Positions 41,939 through 51,400 are shown, counted from the first letter of the stretch. The stretch: 64,000 nt of DNA from Edaphobacillus lindanitolerans (GCF_900156305.1 NZ_FTPL01000001.1:806001-870000); one strand, 5' to 3'. The notes: generated from the letters alone by a model not told the origin. Program-made: numbers and translations.

Positions 41939-42382
41939 TCAATTTCCCCCTTTTGTAATCGTCGGCCTTAATATTTGTTCAATGCGCTTCATGGAGCCGA
42001 TTAATTCTTCCACATCTTCTTCGGGACAGTCCGAGATTAGATCCCTGACTCTGTCGCTGGCACGGCCGGCCAGATAATCCAGCACCTCCCCGCCTTCTTT
42101 CGTCAGCTTTATATATAGCAACCGCCGGTCCTGTTCTGAAGGCGTCTTGTCGATCAATTGGTCCTTTTCAAAGCGCTTCAGAATCCGGCTGATGTACCCT
42201 TTATCCATTCCAAACGATTCTGACAGATAGGCGGCGGTGCAGTCTTCGGTGTTTTTGATTTTGTACAGCACCATGGCCTCGGTGGCTGAGTAGTTCACTT
42301 CGTCGTTATACAGATTCAAAATCCCCATGACGTTTGTGTAAAAGCGATTAAAATGTTTGATTTCTTCTACATGACTTTCCAT
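41939..42382 (-). CDS. MarR family transcriptional regulator
   Basis: A 147-residue winged-helix regulator. MarR features are YSATEAMVLYKIKNTEDCTAAYLSESFGMDKGYISRILKRFEKDQLI and the wing QDRRLLYIKLTKEG (residues about 40-110). It is the first gene of the operon with the dipeptide importer, M24-fold and M55 genes. A perfect palindrome covers its predicted -35 box, which suggests negative autoregulation. The inducer is unknown; a peptide or amino acid is a reasonable guess from the operon content. Confidence 0.9.
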   Translation of the reverse strand: MESHVEEIKHFNRFYTNVMGILNLYNDEVNYSATEAMVLYKIKNTEDCTAAYLSESFGMDKGYISRILKRFEKDQLIDKTPSEQDRRLLYIKLTKEGGEVLDYLAGRASDRVRDLISDCPEEDVEELIGSMKRIEQILRPTITKGGN

Positions 42383-42426
42383 TCGGAATATCCCTCTTTT
42401 TCTGAATTGTTATAAGCTTATTGAAT

Positions 42427-42447
42427 CTAGTTGCCTTTGTCAACTAG
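42427..42447. promoter_or_regulatory. Operator-like palindrome in the MarR promoter
   Basis: CTAGTTG-N7-CAACTAG is a perfect 7-bp inverted repeat. It contains the minus-strand TTGACA -35 box. A poorer -10 (TAAGCT) lies 17 bases further toward the gene. Confidence 0.6.
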
Positions 42448-42506
42448 TTTTTTCAGCCTTACGGGGGTACATTTCATAGGTGCGGGGATCAGCTCCCACC
42501 AAAGCA

Positions 42507-42543
42507 AGAGAGGAATCCGGTACGATACCGGATTCCTCTTTTC
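42507..42543. terminator. Terminator of the YcsI-family gene
   Basis: AGAGGAATCCGGTA and TACCGGATTCCTCT form a perfect 14-bp stem with a CGA loop. The plus strand continues TTTTCGG; the minus strand continues CTTGCTTTGG. Confidence 0.7.
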
Positions 42544-42699
42544 GGTGAATATACATAATGAATTGGCCGTTTTCAGGGGTTTGTCCGAATGGCGGACTCA
42601 GAAATCTTGTACATGGTTTGTCAGATTTCCCCGCCTCTTTCAAGGCACCGCCATTTACACGCACTGTCCTTTTTCAACAACCGGCAGCGATCGACGGCC

Positions 42700-43479
42700 T
42701 TAGATGACACCGAGCCGCTCCGTCTTCAGGTCCGTTACGAACATATGCCCCGGCGCATGGGTGATCATGAGTCCGGGCTTCGTATGCATCGCGACAGCCT
42801 GCGGGGTGACGCCGCACGCCCAGAACACCGGTGTTTCTCCATCCCGGACGGTGACGGAATCACCATAGTCTGGCCGGGACAAATTGCGGATGCCGATTTC
42901 TTCGGGTTTCCCGATATGGACCGGAGCTCCATGAACGGACGGGAAGCGGCTCGTCACCTGGACGGCGCGAACTACGTCTTCATTGCGGATCGGCCGCATC
43001 GAGACGACAGTCGGGCCGGAGAACTTGCCGGCCGGCACCGTTTCAAGCGAGGTTCGGTACATCGGCACGTTCACGCCCTCTTCGTTGTGCCGCATCGGGA
43101 TGCCATTCCGGATCAGTGCCTCTTCAAAGGTGAAGCTGCATCCGATCAGGAAAGCGACCAGGTTTTCCTGCCAGTAATCCATCAGATCCGACGGCTCGTC
43201 AACCAGCTCCCCATTCCGATAAACCCGGTATTTCGGCAGGTCGGTCCGAATATCCGCCCCTGATGCCGACAGCTTCGGCACCGGTGACCCGATGTCCGTT
43301 ACATCGATGACCGGGCACGCCTTCGGATTCCGCTGGCAGAACAGCAGGAATTCAAACGCATCCTCTTTCGGCAGGATGGCCAGATTCGCCTGGACAAAGC
43401 CATTGCAGAAGCCGGATGTCGGTCCGGTATGCATACCTGTTCTGATTCGTTTCCGAAATTCGTCTGGAGATAATGTCAT
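42700..43479 (-). CDS. DUF1445/YcsI family putative hydro-lyase
   Basis: A 259-residue member of the YcsI (DUF1445) family, to which mammalian D-glutamate cyclase also belongs. Landmarks are GPTSGFCNGFVQANLAIL (residues 19-36) and FLLFCQRNPKACPVIDVTD. Also visible are FLIGCSFTFEEAL near residue 110, PVFWACGVTPQ near residue 217 and ITHAPGHMFVTD near residue 239. These conserved Cys, Glu and His residues fit the family. Soluble. In many bacteria ycsI lies with oxoprolinase or carboxylase genes; here it lies upstream of a small membrane protein and an M20 amidase on the same strand. Amino-acid lactam chemistry is plausible, not shown. Confidence 0.87.
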   Translation of the reverse strand: MTLSPDEFRKRIRTGMHTGPTSGFCNGFVQANLAILPKEDAFEFLLFCQRNPKACPVIDVTDIGSPVPKLSASGADIRTDLPKYRVYRNGELVDEPSDLMDYWQENLVAFLIGCSFTFEEALIRNGIPMRHNEEGVNVPMYRTSLETVPAGKFSGPTVVSMRPIRNEDVVRAVQVTSRFPSVHGAPVHIGKPEEIGIRNLSRPDYGDSVTVRDGETPVFWACGVTPQAVAMHTKPGLMITHAPGHMFVTDLKTERLGVI

Positions 43480-43503
43480 GGGATCCGCTCCTTTTGTGTG
43501 GAG

Positions 43504-43992
43504 TTAAACAACAAAGAAAATGACGGCCAGTCCAGCAACACCGGCGACCCATGTGTAGATCAGTTTCCGCTCGGCGGCCGTCTCCGGCTCAACCAAGCGA
43601 TGGACAACCGACAAAACCAGCAGATTCATGATGAAAAGAAAATAAATCCCGATACAATACATCATCCACAAATGGTCTTGAAGGAGATCAGGCAACGGCG
43701 TCAACATGAATAGGGCCATCAGGATGACGGATGAAAGCATCAGCCAAATGAAAATGACCAGACTCATTTTGTTCCAAATCCGGTGCTTCATGAACCCGGC
43801 ATGCGCCTGGGAATAATAAAACAACAGCTGATTGCAGGCAAACAACGCCGCGGCAATCGTCAGAAATAAAACGAGCCGTCCTGTGACACCGGTTGCTTGC
43901 GGCGGAAACTGCCTCATATATAAATCCAGCCCGACCGCCAGGATCACGAGCAACCCCGCGACCAGCAGCTGTCTCAACCAATAAATTTTCAT
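43504..43992 (-). CDS. Hypothetical four-helix membrane protein
   Basis: A 162-residue protein with hydrophobic segments at about residues 7-24, 40-60, 75-98 and 108-130, plus a final hydrophobic end (WVAGVAGLAVIFFVV). Start 43992 (MKIYWLRQL) is chosen; the frame can be extended to 44142 but that stretch is a repeat-rich non-coding region. It lies 24 bases upstream of the YcsI-family gene in the same direction and may share its transcript. No family recognised. Confidence 0.7.
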   Translation of the reverse strand: MKIYWLRQLLVAGLLVILAVGLDLYMRQFPPQATGVTGRLVLFLTIAAALFACNQLLFYYSQAHAGFMKHRIWNKMSLVIFIWLMLSSVILMALFMLTPLPDLLQDHLWMMYCIGIYFLFIMNLLVLSVVHRLVEPETAAERKLIYTWVAGVAGLAVIFFVV

Positions 43993-44018
43993 CAAATCGC
44001 CCCCGCTTTGGGCCCTTG

Positions 44019-44180
44019 CGAAGCCGCTTTCTTGGGCAGCGGCATTTCCGAACCCGCTTGAATCGGTTTTGATCTCACTCCGGGTTGTTTCGAACCTGCT
44101 TGCCCAGCCTCTGGATTTTCGAACTGCATGGATGCTTTTCAAACCCGCTTCGGTCCTTCTCGACCCCGCTTCGATCTTCT
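44019..44180. repeat. 21-bp-phased intergenic word repeats (second locus)
   Basis: A word close to TTTCGAACCCGCTT recurs with its CGA core at 44019, 44049, 44070 (degenerate), 44091, 44120, 44140 and 44161. Several steps are 20-21 bases. On the minus strand units such as GGAGTGAGATCAAAACC resemble the GAGTGGAATCATAGG words at 19244-19457. No gene is supported here. Confidence 0.55.
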
Positions 44181-44199
44181 CTTCAGCTGCCGACCGTGG

Positions 44200-45504
44200 T
44201 CACTCCCCCGCTATCTTCTCCATCTGCCGCTCGGCAAACTTTTTGAGCAGGTGCACGCCGTGAAGGCAATCACTCAAATCCGACCATTCGGCCGGGTTGT
44301 GGCTCACGCCATCTTTGCTCTGCACGAAGATCATTGCCATCGGAACATGCCGGCCAAGGATCATCGCATCATGCCCGGCGCCGCTCATGAGTTCCATCGG
44401 GTTCAGGTCCATTTCTCCGAACACCTCACGCAATTCAGCCCGCACGTCCTCCTTCACCGGGACCGGATCGATCGAGGATGCGAGGCGGATATCGACGTTC
44501 ACGCCGCAATCGGCTGCGCACCGTTCTGCCGTTTCCCGTACCTTCCCGACTAGACCGTCCCGTGTTTCCTTGTCCAGATCCCGGATATCGACCGTCAGTT
44601 CCACCTGTTCGGGAATGACATTCGTGCCATTCGGCGACACGTTCATCCGTCCGACCGTCGCCACCGCCGTCTCGCTGAACAAGGCCGGAAGGGAGCTCAC
44701 CTCAGAAACAAATCGCCCTGCTGCCACGAGCGGATCACGGCGCCCTGCCATCGGCGTGTTGCCGGCATGGCCGGCCGACCCGTGAAATGCGACATCCAGC
44801 CAGGCCGGTCCCGCGATTCCCTTCACAATGCCCGCCGGCAGATCTGCGGCTTCCAGCAGCTTGCCCTGCTCAATATGGACTTCCGCATAAAACCCGATTT
44901 CTCCAAGATTACGGGCTGCACCCAGGAAGTTGTCCACCGAACTGCCATAGGCTTCCACCACTTCGGCAAATGCCCGGCCTTCCTTGTCGGACAGTCCTTC
45001 CACCTTCTCCCGGTCCAGATCGCCCGTCATCGCCTGGCTGCCGAGAATACCGGCCCCGAATCGTGATCCTTCCTCCTCCGAGAAGATGATCACCTCATAT
45101 GGCACCTGCGGCACGAAACCGGTGTCCTTCCACGCCTCGGCCACCTCAAGCGCTGACAGGACACCGAGCGGTCCGTCGAAGTTCCCTCCGTTCGGCACGC
45201 TGTCCACATGCGATCCGGCCGCGAATGCCGGGGCATCCGATTCTCCCTTCAGACGGCCGATCACGTTGCCTGCCCCGTCATGACGGACCTCAAATCCCGC
45301 CTCTTCCAGCCACTCCATCACCTGCCGCTTTGCCTCCTTCTCTTTATCGGAAAACCCTGGCCGGTTGACGCCGCCGTCCCCGGTCCGGCCGATTTCCGAC
45401 AAAGCGGCCAGCCGTTCTGCCAGTCTCCTGCCGCTTATGCCGTCCTTGTCCAGCGCTCCGTCGTAACCCGCCAACAGCTTTTCTTTCAGTGAATGCTTCC
45501 CCAT
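44200..45504 (-). CDS. M20 family Zn-dependent amidase (AmaB/HyuC/AllC type)
   Basis: A 434-residue hydrolase of the hydantoinase/carbamoylase group. Metal ligands are in AGSHVDSVPNGGNFDG (near residue 94, H and D) and FSEEEGSRFG (near residue 140, catalytic E and ligand E). Further ligands are in EVHIEQGKLLE (near residue 205) and the C-terminal GAGHDAMILG (near 393). An inserted dimerisation domain occupies about residues 220-340. It would cleave N-carbamoyl or N-acyl amino acids or allantoate; the exact substrate is open. ATG 45504 follows GGAGGGATG. It stands upstream of the repeat region and is divergent from the Nudix gene. Confidence 0.9.
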   Translation of the reverse strand: MGKHSLKEKLLAGYDGALDKDGISGRRLAERLAALSEIGRTGDGGVNRPGFSDKEKEAKRQVMEWLEEAGFEVRHDGAGNVIGRLKGESDAPAFAAGSHVDSVPNGGNFDGPLGVLSALEVAEAWKDTGFVPQVPYEVIIFSEEEGSRFGAGILGSQAMTGDLDREKVEGLSDKEGRAFAEVVEAYGSSVDNFLGAARNLGEIGFYAEVHIEQGKLLEAADLPAGIVKGIAGPAWLDVAFHGSAGHAGNTPMAGRRDPLVAAGRFVSEVSSLPALFSETAVATVGRMNVSPNGTNVIPEQVELTVDIRDLDKETRDGLVGKVRETAERCAADCGVNVDIRLASSIDPVPVKEDVRAELREVFGEMDLNPMELMSGAGHDAMILGRHVPMAMIFVQSKDGVSHNPAEWSDLSDCLHGVHLLKKFAERQMEKIAGE

Positions 45505-45602
45505 CGTTCATCCCTCCAGAATGTATGTAAATATTCAATCTACGACTTCTTTTCTATGCTACACTTTTCTTTAGTGAAACGAAAGGAAGGGAAGGACCGA
45601 AT

Positions 45603-46043
45603 ATGACAAATGAATTGACGAAACGGCCGGCCCCGCCGAAACATATCGTTTCTGCAGCGGCCATTGTCCTGAACGACCGGAACGAACTGCTTCTCATCCG
45701 CGGTCCCCGGAGAGGCTGGGAGATGCCGGGCGGGCAAGTGGAGGAGGGAGAATCGATTCGGGAAGCTGCCATCCGGGAAACATCGGAGGAATCTGGGATT
45801 CTGATCGAGATCACCGGGTTCTGCGGCATCTATCAGAATGTCAAAGGCGGCATATGCAATACACTTTTTACCGGACGGCCGATCGGGGGAACGCCCACGA
45901 CAAGCGAAGAAAGTCTCGAAGTCGGATTTTTCCCATTGCCCGAAGCCCTTTCCATGGTGACTTGGAAAAACTTCAGGGACCGCATAGAAATGTGTTTACA
46001 GTCCGATTCGTCCCCGTTTTTCATAGAATTCAATACAGATTAA
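45603..46043 (+). CDS. Nudix hydrolase
   Basis: A 146-residue Nudix pyrophosphohydrolase. The Nudix box GGQVEEGESIREAAIRETSEESGI fits GX5EX7REUXEEXGU and spans about residues 40-62. The N terminus RPAPPKHIVSAAAIVLNDRN is the usual first strand region. It hydrolyses a nucleoside diphosphate linked to another moiety; the substrate is unknown. ATG 45603 follows AAGGAAGGG. It is monocistronic and convergent with the GGDEF gene across a shared terminator. Confidence 0.92.
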   Translation: MTNELTKRPAPPKHIVSAAAIVLNDRNELLLIRGPRRGWEMPGGQVEEGESIREAAIRETSEESGILIEITGFCGIYQNVKGGICNTLFTGRPIGGTPTTSEESLEVGFFPLPEALSMVTWKNFRDRIEMCLQSDSSPFFIEFNTD

Positions 46044-46046
46044 AAA

Positions 46047-46070
46047 GGGGCGTCCATGTAGGACGTCCCC
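46047..46070. terminator. Bidirectional terminator between the Nudix and GGDEF genes
   Basis: GGGGCGTCC and GGACGTCCCC form a strong stem with a 5-base loop. TCTCTTGTT follows on one side and TTTTTAAT on the minus strand. Confidence 0.8.
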
Positions 46071-46077
46071 TCTCTTG

Positions 46078-47025
46078 TTATTCCGAAGCAACCGTCACGC
46101 GGTTACGGCCCTCTTGTTTCGACTGATACAGTGCCATGTCAGCCCGTCTGTACAGGTCAACCGGACTGTCACTCTCCAGCGCTTCGGCAACCCCGATTGA
46201 AACCGTGACGGAAACGGGTGAATCGGCTGCTTCCACGGCACGGCGCATATGCTCCGCAAATTCTTTGGCAACCGGCAAGTGAGCACCCGCCCCGCCGATC
46301 AGGATGCAAAACTCCTCTCCTCCGACCCGGGCTGCGAGAAATCCGCCCGATTCCTGATCGAGCGTACGGCCGACCGACTTCAGCACCTCATCCCCGGTGT
46401 CATGGCCATACGTGTCATTGACCTTCTTGAACCGGTCGATGTCCACCATGATGAGCGCAGCCGACGTGCCTTCCTTCTGCCTGTGTTCCAGCAGGTCATC
46501 CAGCGCCTCCTCAAACGCACGGCGGTTCGAGAGTCCCGTGAGCGGATCGGTCGTGGCTAATTTCCGGAACCGTTGATTCAGGCCGATCAGCTCAGACTGT
46601 TTGCGCTCAATTTCATCCACCAGATGCATGAGTTGTTGGTTTGCCGCCTCGGTTTTCTTCTGGATCCGTTCCGCCTCCCGCTTAGCCTCGAGCAACCCGG
46701 ACTCATATTCTCCCCGTATCGGCATCGCCATGATGGCACACTCATACCGCCCGTCCGCCTTGAGCGCACTGAGCAAGGCCGGAAACCTTCCATGACGCCC
46801 TCTTAAGGAGATTTCCATTTCACGGACATATCCATGAAGCTCGATGGCCGGGAGAAAGTACGTCTGGAAATACATCCAACCCGAAATCGTCAGCAATTCA
46901 CGGAAGTGCCCGGGACTCTCCTCAGAGCCGGTCATCAAAAGCATCGTCCGGTTCAGCTCGACGATCTTCCAGTTCTCATCCAGTATGACGTATCCGACCG
47001 GCGCCCGTTCCAACTGTGTGTCCAT
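46078..47025 (-). CDS. PAS-GGDEF diguanylate cyclase
   Basis: A 315-residue protein. The N-terminal PAS domain spans about residues 7-110 (YVILDENWKIVELNRTML). A coiled linker follows at about 110-150 (KREAERIQKKTEAANQQLMHL). The GGDEF domain spans about 152-312. Its active site reads RVGGEEFCIL near residue 236, a functional GG(D/E)EF variant. An inhibitory RxxD is not obvious. It makes cyclic di-GMP. It lies 36 bases after an RsbQ-type hydrolase gene in the same direction. Since RsbQ works with a PAS protein (RsbP), this hydrolase may feed a ligand to this PAS domain. No signal peptide or membrane segment. Confidence 0.92.
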   Translation of the reverse strand: MDTQLERAPVGYVILDENWKIVELNRTMLLMTGSEESPGHFRELLTISGWMYFQTYFLPAIELHGYVREMEISLRGRHGRFPALLSALKADGRYECAIMAMPIRGEYESGLLEAKREAERIQKKTEAANQQLMHLVDEIERKQSELIGLNQRFRKLATTDPLTGLSNRRAFEEALDDLLEHRQKEGTSAALIMVDIDRFKKVNDTYGHDTGDEVLKSVGRTLDQESGGFLAARVGGEEFCILIGGAGAHLPVAKEFAEHMRRAVEAADSPVSVTVSIGVAEALESDSPVDLYRRADMALYQSKQEGRNRVTVASE

Positions 47026-47061
47026 CCGACCACACCTTGCCTTTCGTCATATGATCTTCAG

Positions 47062-47856
47062 TCATTCCCCGATAAACTTCAAGATTGCCCGGATCGTTTC
47101 CTGCGGCGCGCTAATCTGCGGATTGTGGCCGTTCGCATCCATCAGCTTGTACTCGCTTCCCGGTATCCTGTCATGGATGAACCGGCCGACTTCCGGTGGA
47201 ACGACTGCGTCGCCCTGTGTTTGGAGGATCAGGGTCGGCACCTTGATCTCATTCAGCAGATCCCTGCAGTCCGAGAGGAACGTCACTTCCGCAAACTGCC
47301 TCATCACGGACGGGTCGTTTTTTGCGAAACGCTGTTCCAGCTCTTCTGTAAGCGCAGGCCTGTCGGGATTCTGCATGGAAACAGGCGCCATGTACTTCGC
47401 CCACTCCAAATAGTTCATCTCCATCATCTCCAGCAGTTCCTCCACATCCGCACGCTCGAACCCGCCGGTATAGCCGGAGTCGTTCAAGTAACGCGGTGAA
47501 GGTCCGATCATGACCAGCTGTCCAAATGCGGACGGACGTTCGAGTGTGGCGATGGCCCCGATCATGCTGCTGACCGAGTGGCCGACGAAGACGGCATCAT
47601 GGAGTTCAAGCGCATCCGCAATCTCCACTACATCTTTGGCATAGCCGGCAAGCGACCCGTACCTTCCGGGAGAATACGCAGAACGGTCGCTTTCCCCTGC
47701 CCCTACATAATCAAACAGCACCGTCCGGAAATCTCCTTCAAATGCCGGCTCCACACGGTTCCAGACAGTCTGGTCGCAGCCGAGCCCGTGCGCGAAAACG
47801 ACAGTCCGGCCGCTTTCTCCGCTCACATTCACATGATTCCGTTTTAGCACATCCAA
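47062..47856 (-). CDS. RsbQ-like alpha/beta hydrolase
   Basis: A 264-residue alpha/beta hydrolase closely resembling B. subtilis RsbQ. The catalytic triad positions are S94 (VGHSVSSMIG), D216 (LQTQGDAVV) and H244 (ANGHNP). The stretch LFDYVGAGESDRSAY and PSPRYLND also match. A TTG start at 47856 is preferred, 8 bases after AAAAGGGG; the frame extends to 47877. RsbQ is needed for energy-stress activation of sigma-B through the PAS phosphatase RsbP. No RsbP is nearby; a PAS-GGDEF gene follows instead. The fold also includes the karrikin/strigolactone receptors. Confidence 0.9.
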   Translation of the reverse strand: MDVLKRNHVNVSGESGRTVVFAHGLGCDQTVWNRVEPAFEGDFRTVLFDYVGAGESDRSAYSPGRYGSLAGYAKDVVEIADALELHDAVFVGHSVSSMIGAIATLERPSAFGQLVMIGPSPRYLNDSGYTGGFERADVEELLEMMEMNYLEWAKYMAPVSMQNPDRPALTEELEQRFAKNDPSVMRQFAEVTFLSDCRDLLNEIKVPTLILQTQGDAVVPPEVGRFIHDRIPGSEYKLMDANGHNPQISAPQETIRAILKFIGE

Positions 47857-47990
47857 CGAAAACACCCCTTTTCTCATCCCCTACTATACCTCAATCCCTT
47901 TCCATTCCCAATTCCTTCTGCAAGAATAAGGGCAGACATCGTCAAACCATTCAAATGCAGGAGGTGAACCTTATCTCTATTCGGAGCGAT

Positions 47991-48338
47991 ATGGAAAAGA
48001 GATGGCGCGAGGAAAAATACCTCGTCATGTATCATAGCCAGGCCCATTATGAACTGATCCGGGAAGCGCTGAAGAGCGGATGCACTCCCGCCCGGCTTGA
48101 ACAACTGATTGAAGAAGCCCTGGATACGACGCCGACGCCCGGTTCGAAGACGAACGCCTTCCAGCACATGTGGGGATACTTCAAGAAGACTGCGTCCAAG
48201 GATGAACGCGATCAGTACGCCCGGCTCCAGCAAGGCCCTGTCCATGAACGTGAAAAGGAACGGATCAACTTCATCCGTTCCCTTGCTGAAAAGTATGCGG
48301 TCGGCTATTTGTTGGAAAGCAGCATTCTCCGTCCTTGA
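47991..48338 (+). CDS. DUF1722 (YbgA-like) protein
   Basis: About 115 residues with the DUF1722 pattern WREEKYLVMYHSQAHYELI (near residue 4), TPTPGSKTNAFQHMWGYFKK and LAEKYAVGYLLESSIL. Function of the domain is not established; in other bacteria it is found with photolyase or DUF523 proteins. The start is uncertain. ATG 47991 has only a weak GGAG 4 bases upstream. A perfect AGGAGGTGA lies at 47959-47967, where the well-spaced in-frame codon is ATC (47973), with ATT at 47979. The frame is open from the ATG at 47955. Confidence 0.75.
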   Translation: MEKRWREEKYLVMYHSQAHYELIREALKSGCTPARLEQLIEEALDTTPTPGSKTNAFQHMWGYFKKTASKDERDQYARLQQGPVHEREKERINFIRSLAEKYAVGYLLESSILRP

Positions 48339-48401
48339 ACAAGCAGATTGGAGACCTGCTGCCGGACTGTCCCTGATCGCTGTGGACCACGCCTCTCCGA
48401 A

Positions 48402-48432
48402 AAACCCCTGCAGCTATGGGCCGCAGGGGTTT
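48402..48432. terminator. Bidirectional terminator
   Basis: AAACCCCTGC and GCAGGGGTTT pair around an 11-base loop. TTTTTCGG follows on the minus strand, ending the gene at 48446; the plus strand ends the DUF1722 gene. Confidence 0.75.
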
Positions 48433-48445
48433 CCGCCGTTCTCCC

Positions 48446-51400
48446 TTACTCTCCCTCGAACGTTTTCTTCATGATCCAATACGACTGCTTCAGCCGCTCT
48501 TCATATTTCGGCTCATGCCATTCTTCCCATGAATACCCGTCCAGCTTGCCGAGGACCCCGTCTTTCATGGCCGGGAACGAGTCGTTCACGCGGCCGTCCT
48601 CGCCGACAAACAGCGCACCGAGACCGATCCGGTCAATCACCACGCTCGCCTGTTCTCCGTCCTTTGCGAGGTCGCCCATGAACTCCTTCAGGCTCGGGTC
48701 TTTCGCCTGGATGAGCAGCCACGGAATCCGGAGCTCAAGCATGCCTTTTTCCATATGGTAATCCGCCAATGAATCATAGTTTCCGGCTTCAGGATTGCCG
48801 TTGCCTTCTTTCAGTTTGCCCGTCTCGTAGGCGCTGAACGGCAAGGTCCGGTTTTCATTCGGGATGAAATAGGGTTTGTTGAGCGCATATTCGATCGGGA
48901 TGAACCGGCCGCTGTCCTTCACCCGTTCGACGTCCGGGATGAGGCCGAGCTTTTTCCCGTACTCATAATGATGGAAGTCATAATACGGATCGATCACAAG
49001 CCGGGACTCTTCTCCATCCATGACCGCCATAAATTCCATCCCGTCCGAGAACCGAATGTCCGTCAGCTTTTCCGCCTTCGTGTTACCCTGGCCCGGCACC
49101 GTGTCCATGAGGATCACTGGATAGCCGCCCGCACGTCCGTCCATATCCAGCCGCACGTACATGTATCGTTCGTCATGGTCGACGAACATCTTCCGCAGTA
49201 CACCGCCGTCCTTCTCGTACACCGGCTTGCCGGTCCAGTCATCCGCATTGCCGTCCACCTTCACTTTCAGCCGGTCAAAGGACAGCAGGCCGAACTGCTG
49301 CTCGTTCGTCTGGGCATTCGACCAGAATGGCCGACGGTCCGGATTGTCGTAGTCCATCGTGTTCCACGTCCGTTTGAACCATTCATCCTGCCAGGTGAAT
49401 ACGAGCCCGCCCATCAGACCCTCATGCAGGATATCTTCATAGAGGCGGGTCAGCACTTCCCCCTGCTGCTTCTCGGACATGAAGCCCTGATTCCATCCGA
49501 ACGGGTTTTCATGTGTTTTCCCGCGGGATGCCGGAATGCCGAATTCCGCGATCAGAATCGGCAGCCGGTGGGCAGCGTGCAATTCTTTCAAGTATGCCGC
49601 ATAGTTGTTTTTGTCCCCGCGGAAATCCGTAAACTCTCTGTACTTCTTCTCATAGTTCAGGAAATCCGGATAATACGGGTACACATGGTAGGAAGCGAAC
49701 TGACCCGCTTTCTCCATCTCCCCTTTTACATAGATCAGATTCGGGTCGATCGTAACGAGATCCTCCCGGTCAGACGAATCCGCCGGATGTTCGAGCAGAT
49801 CGGTCGTCACCCAGTTCGTGAAACTCATCGGCCGGACCGTCCGGTAACGGTCCATCTCATAGGAGACAATCACATCCATTTGATTGGCGATCCAGTGCTC
49901 GAACGGCCTTGCCCCTTCCGTCTTGAAATACTTGCCGTCGTACTCGCCGACGCCTTTGTTCTTTTTGTTCGTTTCATCGGCTACGACCGGGTCCCATTCG
50001 ACCCCGACCATCCAGGCACTCACCCAGTCTGACACGTCTGCGTCGTAGACGCCGGACGCGTGTCCCGGCCGCGCCTCCAGGTCCGCATTGCCGTGGACGA
50101 CATCGACCAGCCGCTTCATCTCGGCCTGAAAGTCTTCTACGTTGAGCGGATCGTAGGCATTCTGTGTTTTCACGAGATTTTCCTCGTTGATCCAGACGCC
50201 GTGCATCACATGAATCGGCTCTTCGTGCGACTCATTGTATCGTTTGAGTGCCCGGTAGAATCCCGGTGGATGCAGGGTGTAAACCCTCACCGTATTCGCA
50301 TTCATTTCGCCGATCGACTCGAACCACCGGTAATAGTCGCTTTCCTCGATGGCCGCCTCTCCCGGGAAGTGTCCCGGCTTGCCCATCCCGATGTTCACGC
50401 CTTTCACCGTGATCGCCTTCCAGCCCTTCCCGTCCCGGACTTCCAGCTTGTCACCGTTCATCCGTGCAGGCATGCTGACTTTTCCATCACCGGTTTTCTC
50501 GGCCACTTCAGACGTCTCCCCCTTCACGAAATCGTCGAGCACCGACTTCATCACCGGCACGTAAGCCGACCAGTAGAACGACTCCTCGGAGAACGTATTG
50601 AGCGCCCGGTAAATCACCGGGAGACCCTTCACCTGATAAAACTTCGGAACGGTCGGAACATCATTGTAATCCCCGGCGAAATAAATGCTCTGGGACGGAC
50701 CGGTCCGGTTTGCCGTGATTGCCGCGAACCGGTCAGGAATGCCCCGCTGGGCCAGCAGCTGCTTTCCTTCCTCGGTCAGACCCCAATCGTATGTTGCCAG
50801 GACAACGGCCCCCGGACGGGGAGTGACGATATCAAACCAATAATCGTATCGCGGCGACCGGTCAAGCCCGAGGCGCTTTTCCCCTTCCTCCGTGAATGAA
50901 AGCCTGACGCCCTCTCCCGTCAGATGCGGCTCACGCTCCAGCACGGCGATCTCTCCGTCAAAATCATTTACAAGTACGAAGCCGGGGCCGGAATATCCCC
51001 ACTTTTCTCCGTGTTCATCGACAATCCATTGCGGGACTTCCTCGTTCTTCTCCGGATCCAGTTCTTCGAAGAACCGGCCCGTCCAGCCGCTCCACTCCAC
51101 CCCGAGGCGGCGGGTCACTGCTTCCCTCACTTCTTCCCCGGTCGGCGAGGCGAACGAATTGTATTCCGCAATGAACAGGCTCGGATCTTTTGAGTCCAGC
51201 CGTTTCTCGATTGCACCCCACTCACCCGGCTCCAGCCCGCCGTAGATCATTTTGGATCTTGAGCCGGCCCGGCCGCTCTTCCTCCAGGGGAGATCTTCTT
51301 CATAAACGCCGTATGTATCGGCAAGATAGATGACATCCGTCCCGGCATAATCATCCGGAAATCCCCGGATTTCAAAGTCTTGGCCGTTTTCATCCGGACG

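Larger units (their letters stand above)
42383..42699. other. Intergenic region between the MarR operon and the YcsI-family gene
   Basis: About 317 bases without a gene. It holds the MarR promoter and palindrome (42413-42447) and the terminator of the YcsI-family gene (42507-42543). I see nothing else distinctive between 42544 and 42699. Confidence 0.6.

Noticed and set aside
43993-44142. N-terminal extension of the 43504 membrane protein
   Set aside because: The stretch consists of the 21-bp-phased repeats and lacks a start with a ribosome site; the protein begins plausibly at MKIYWLRQ.
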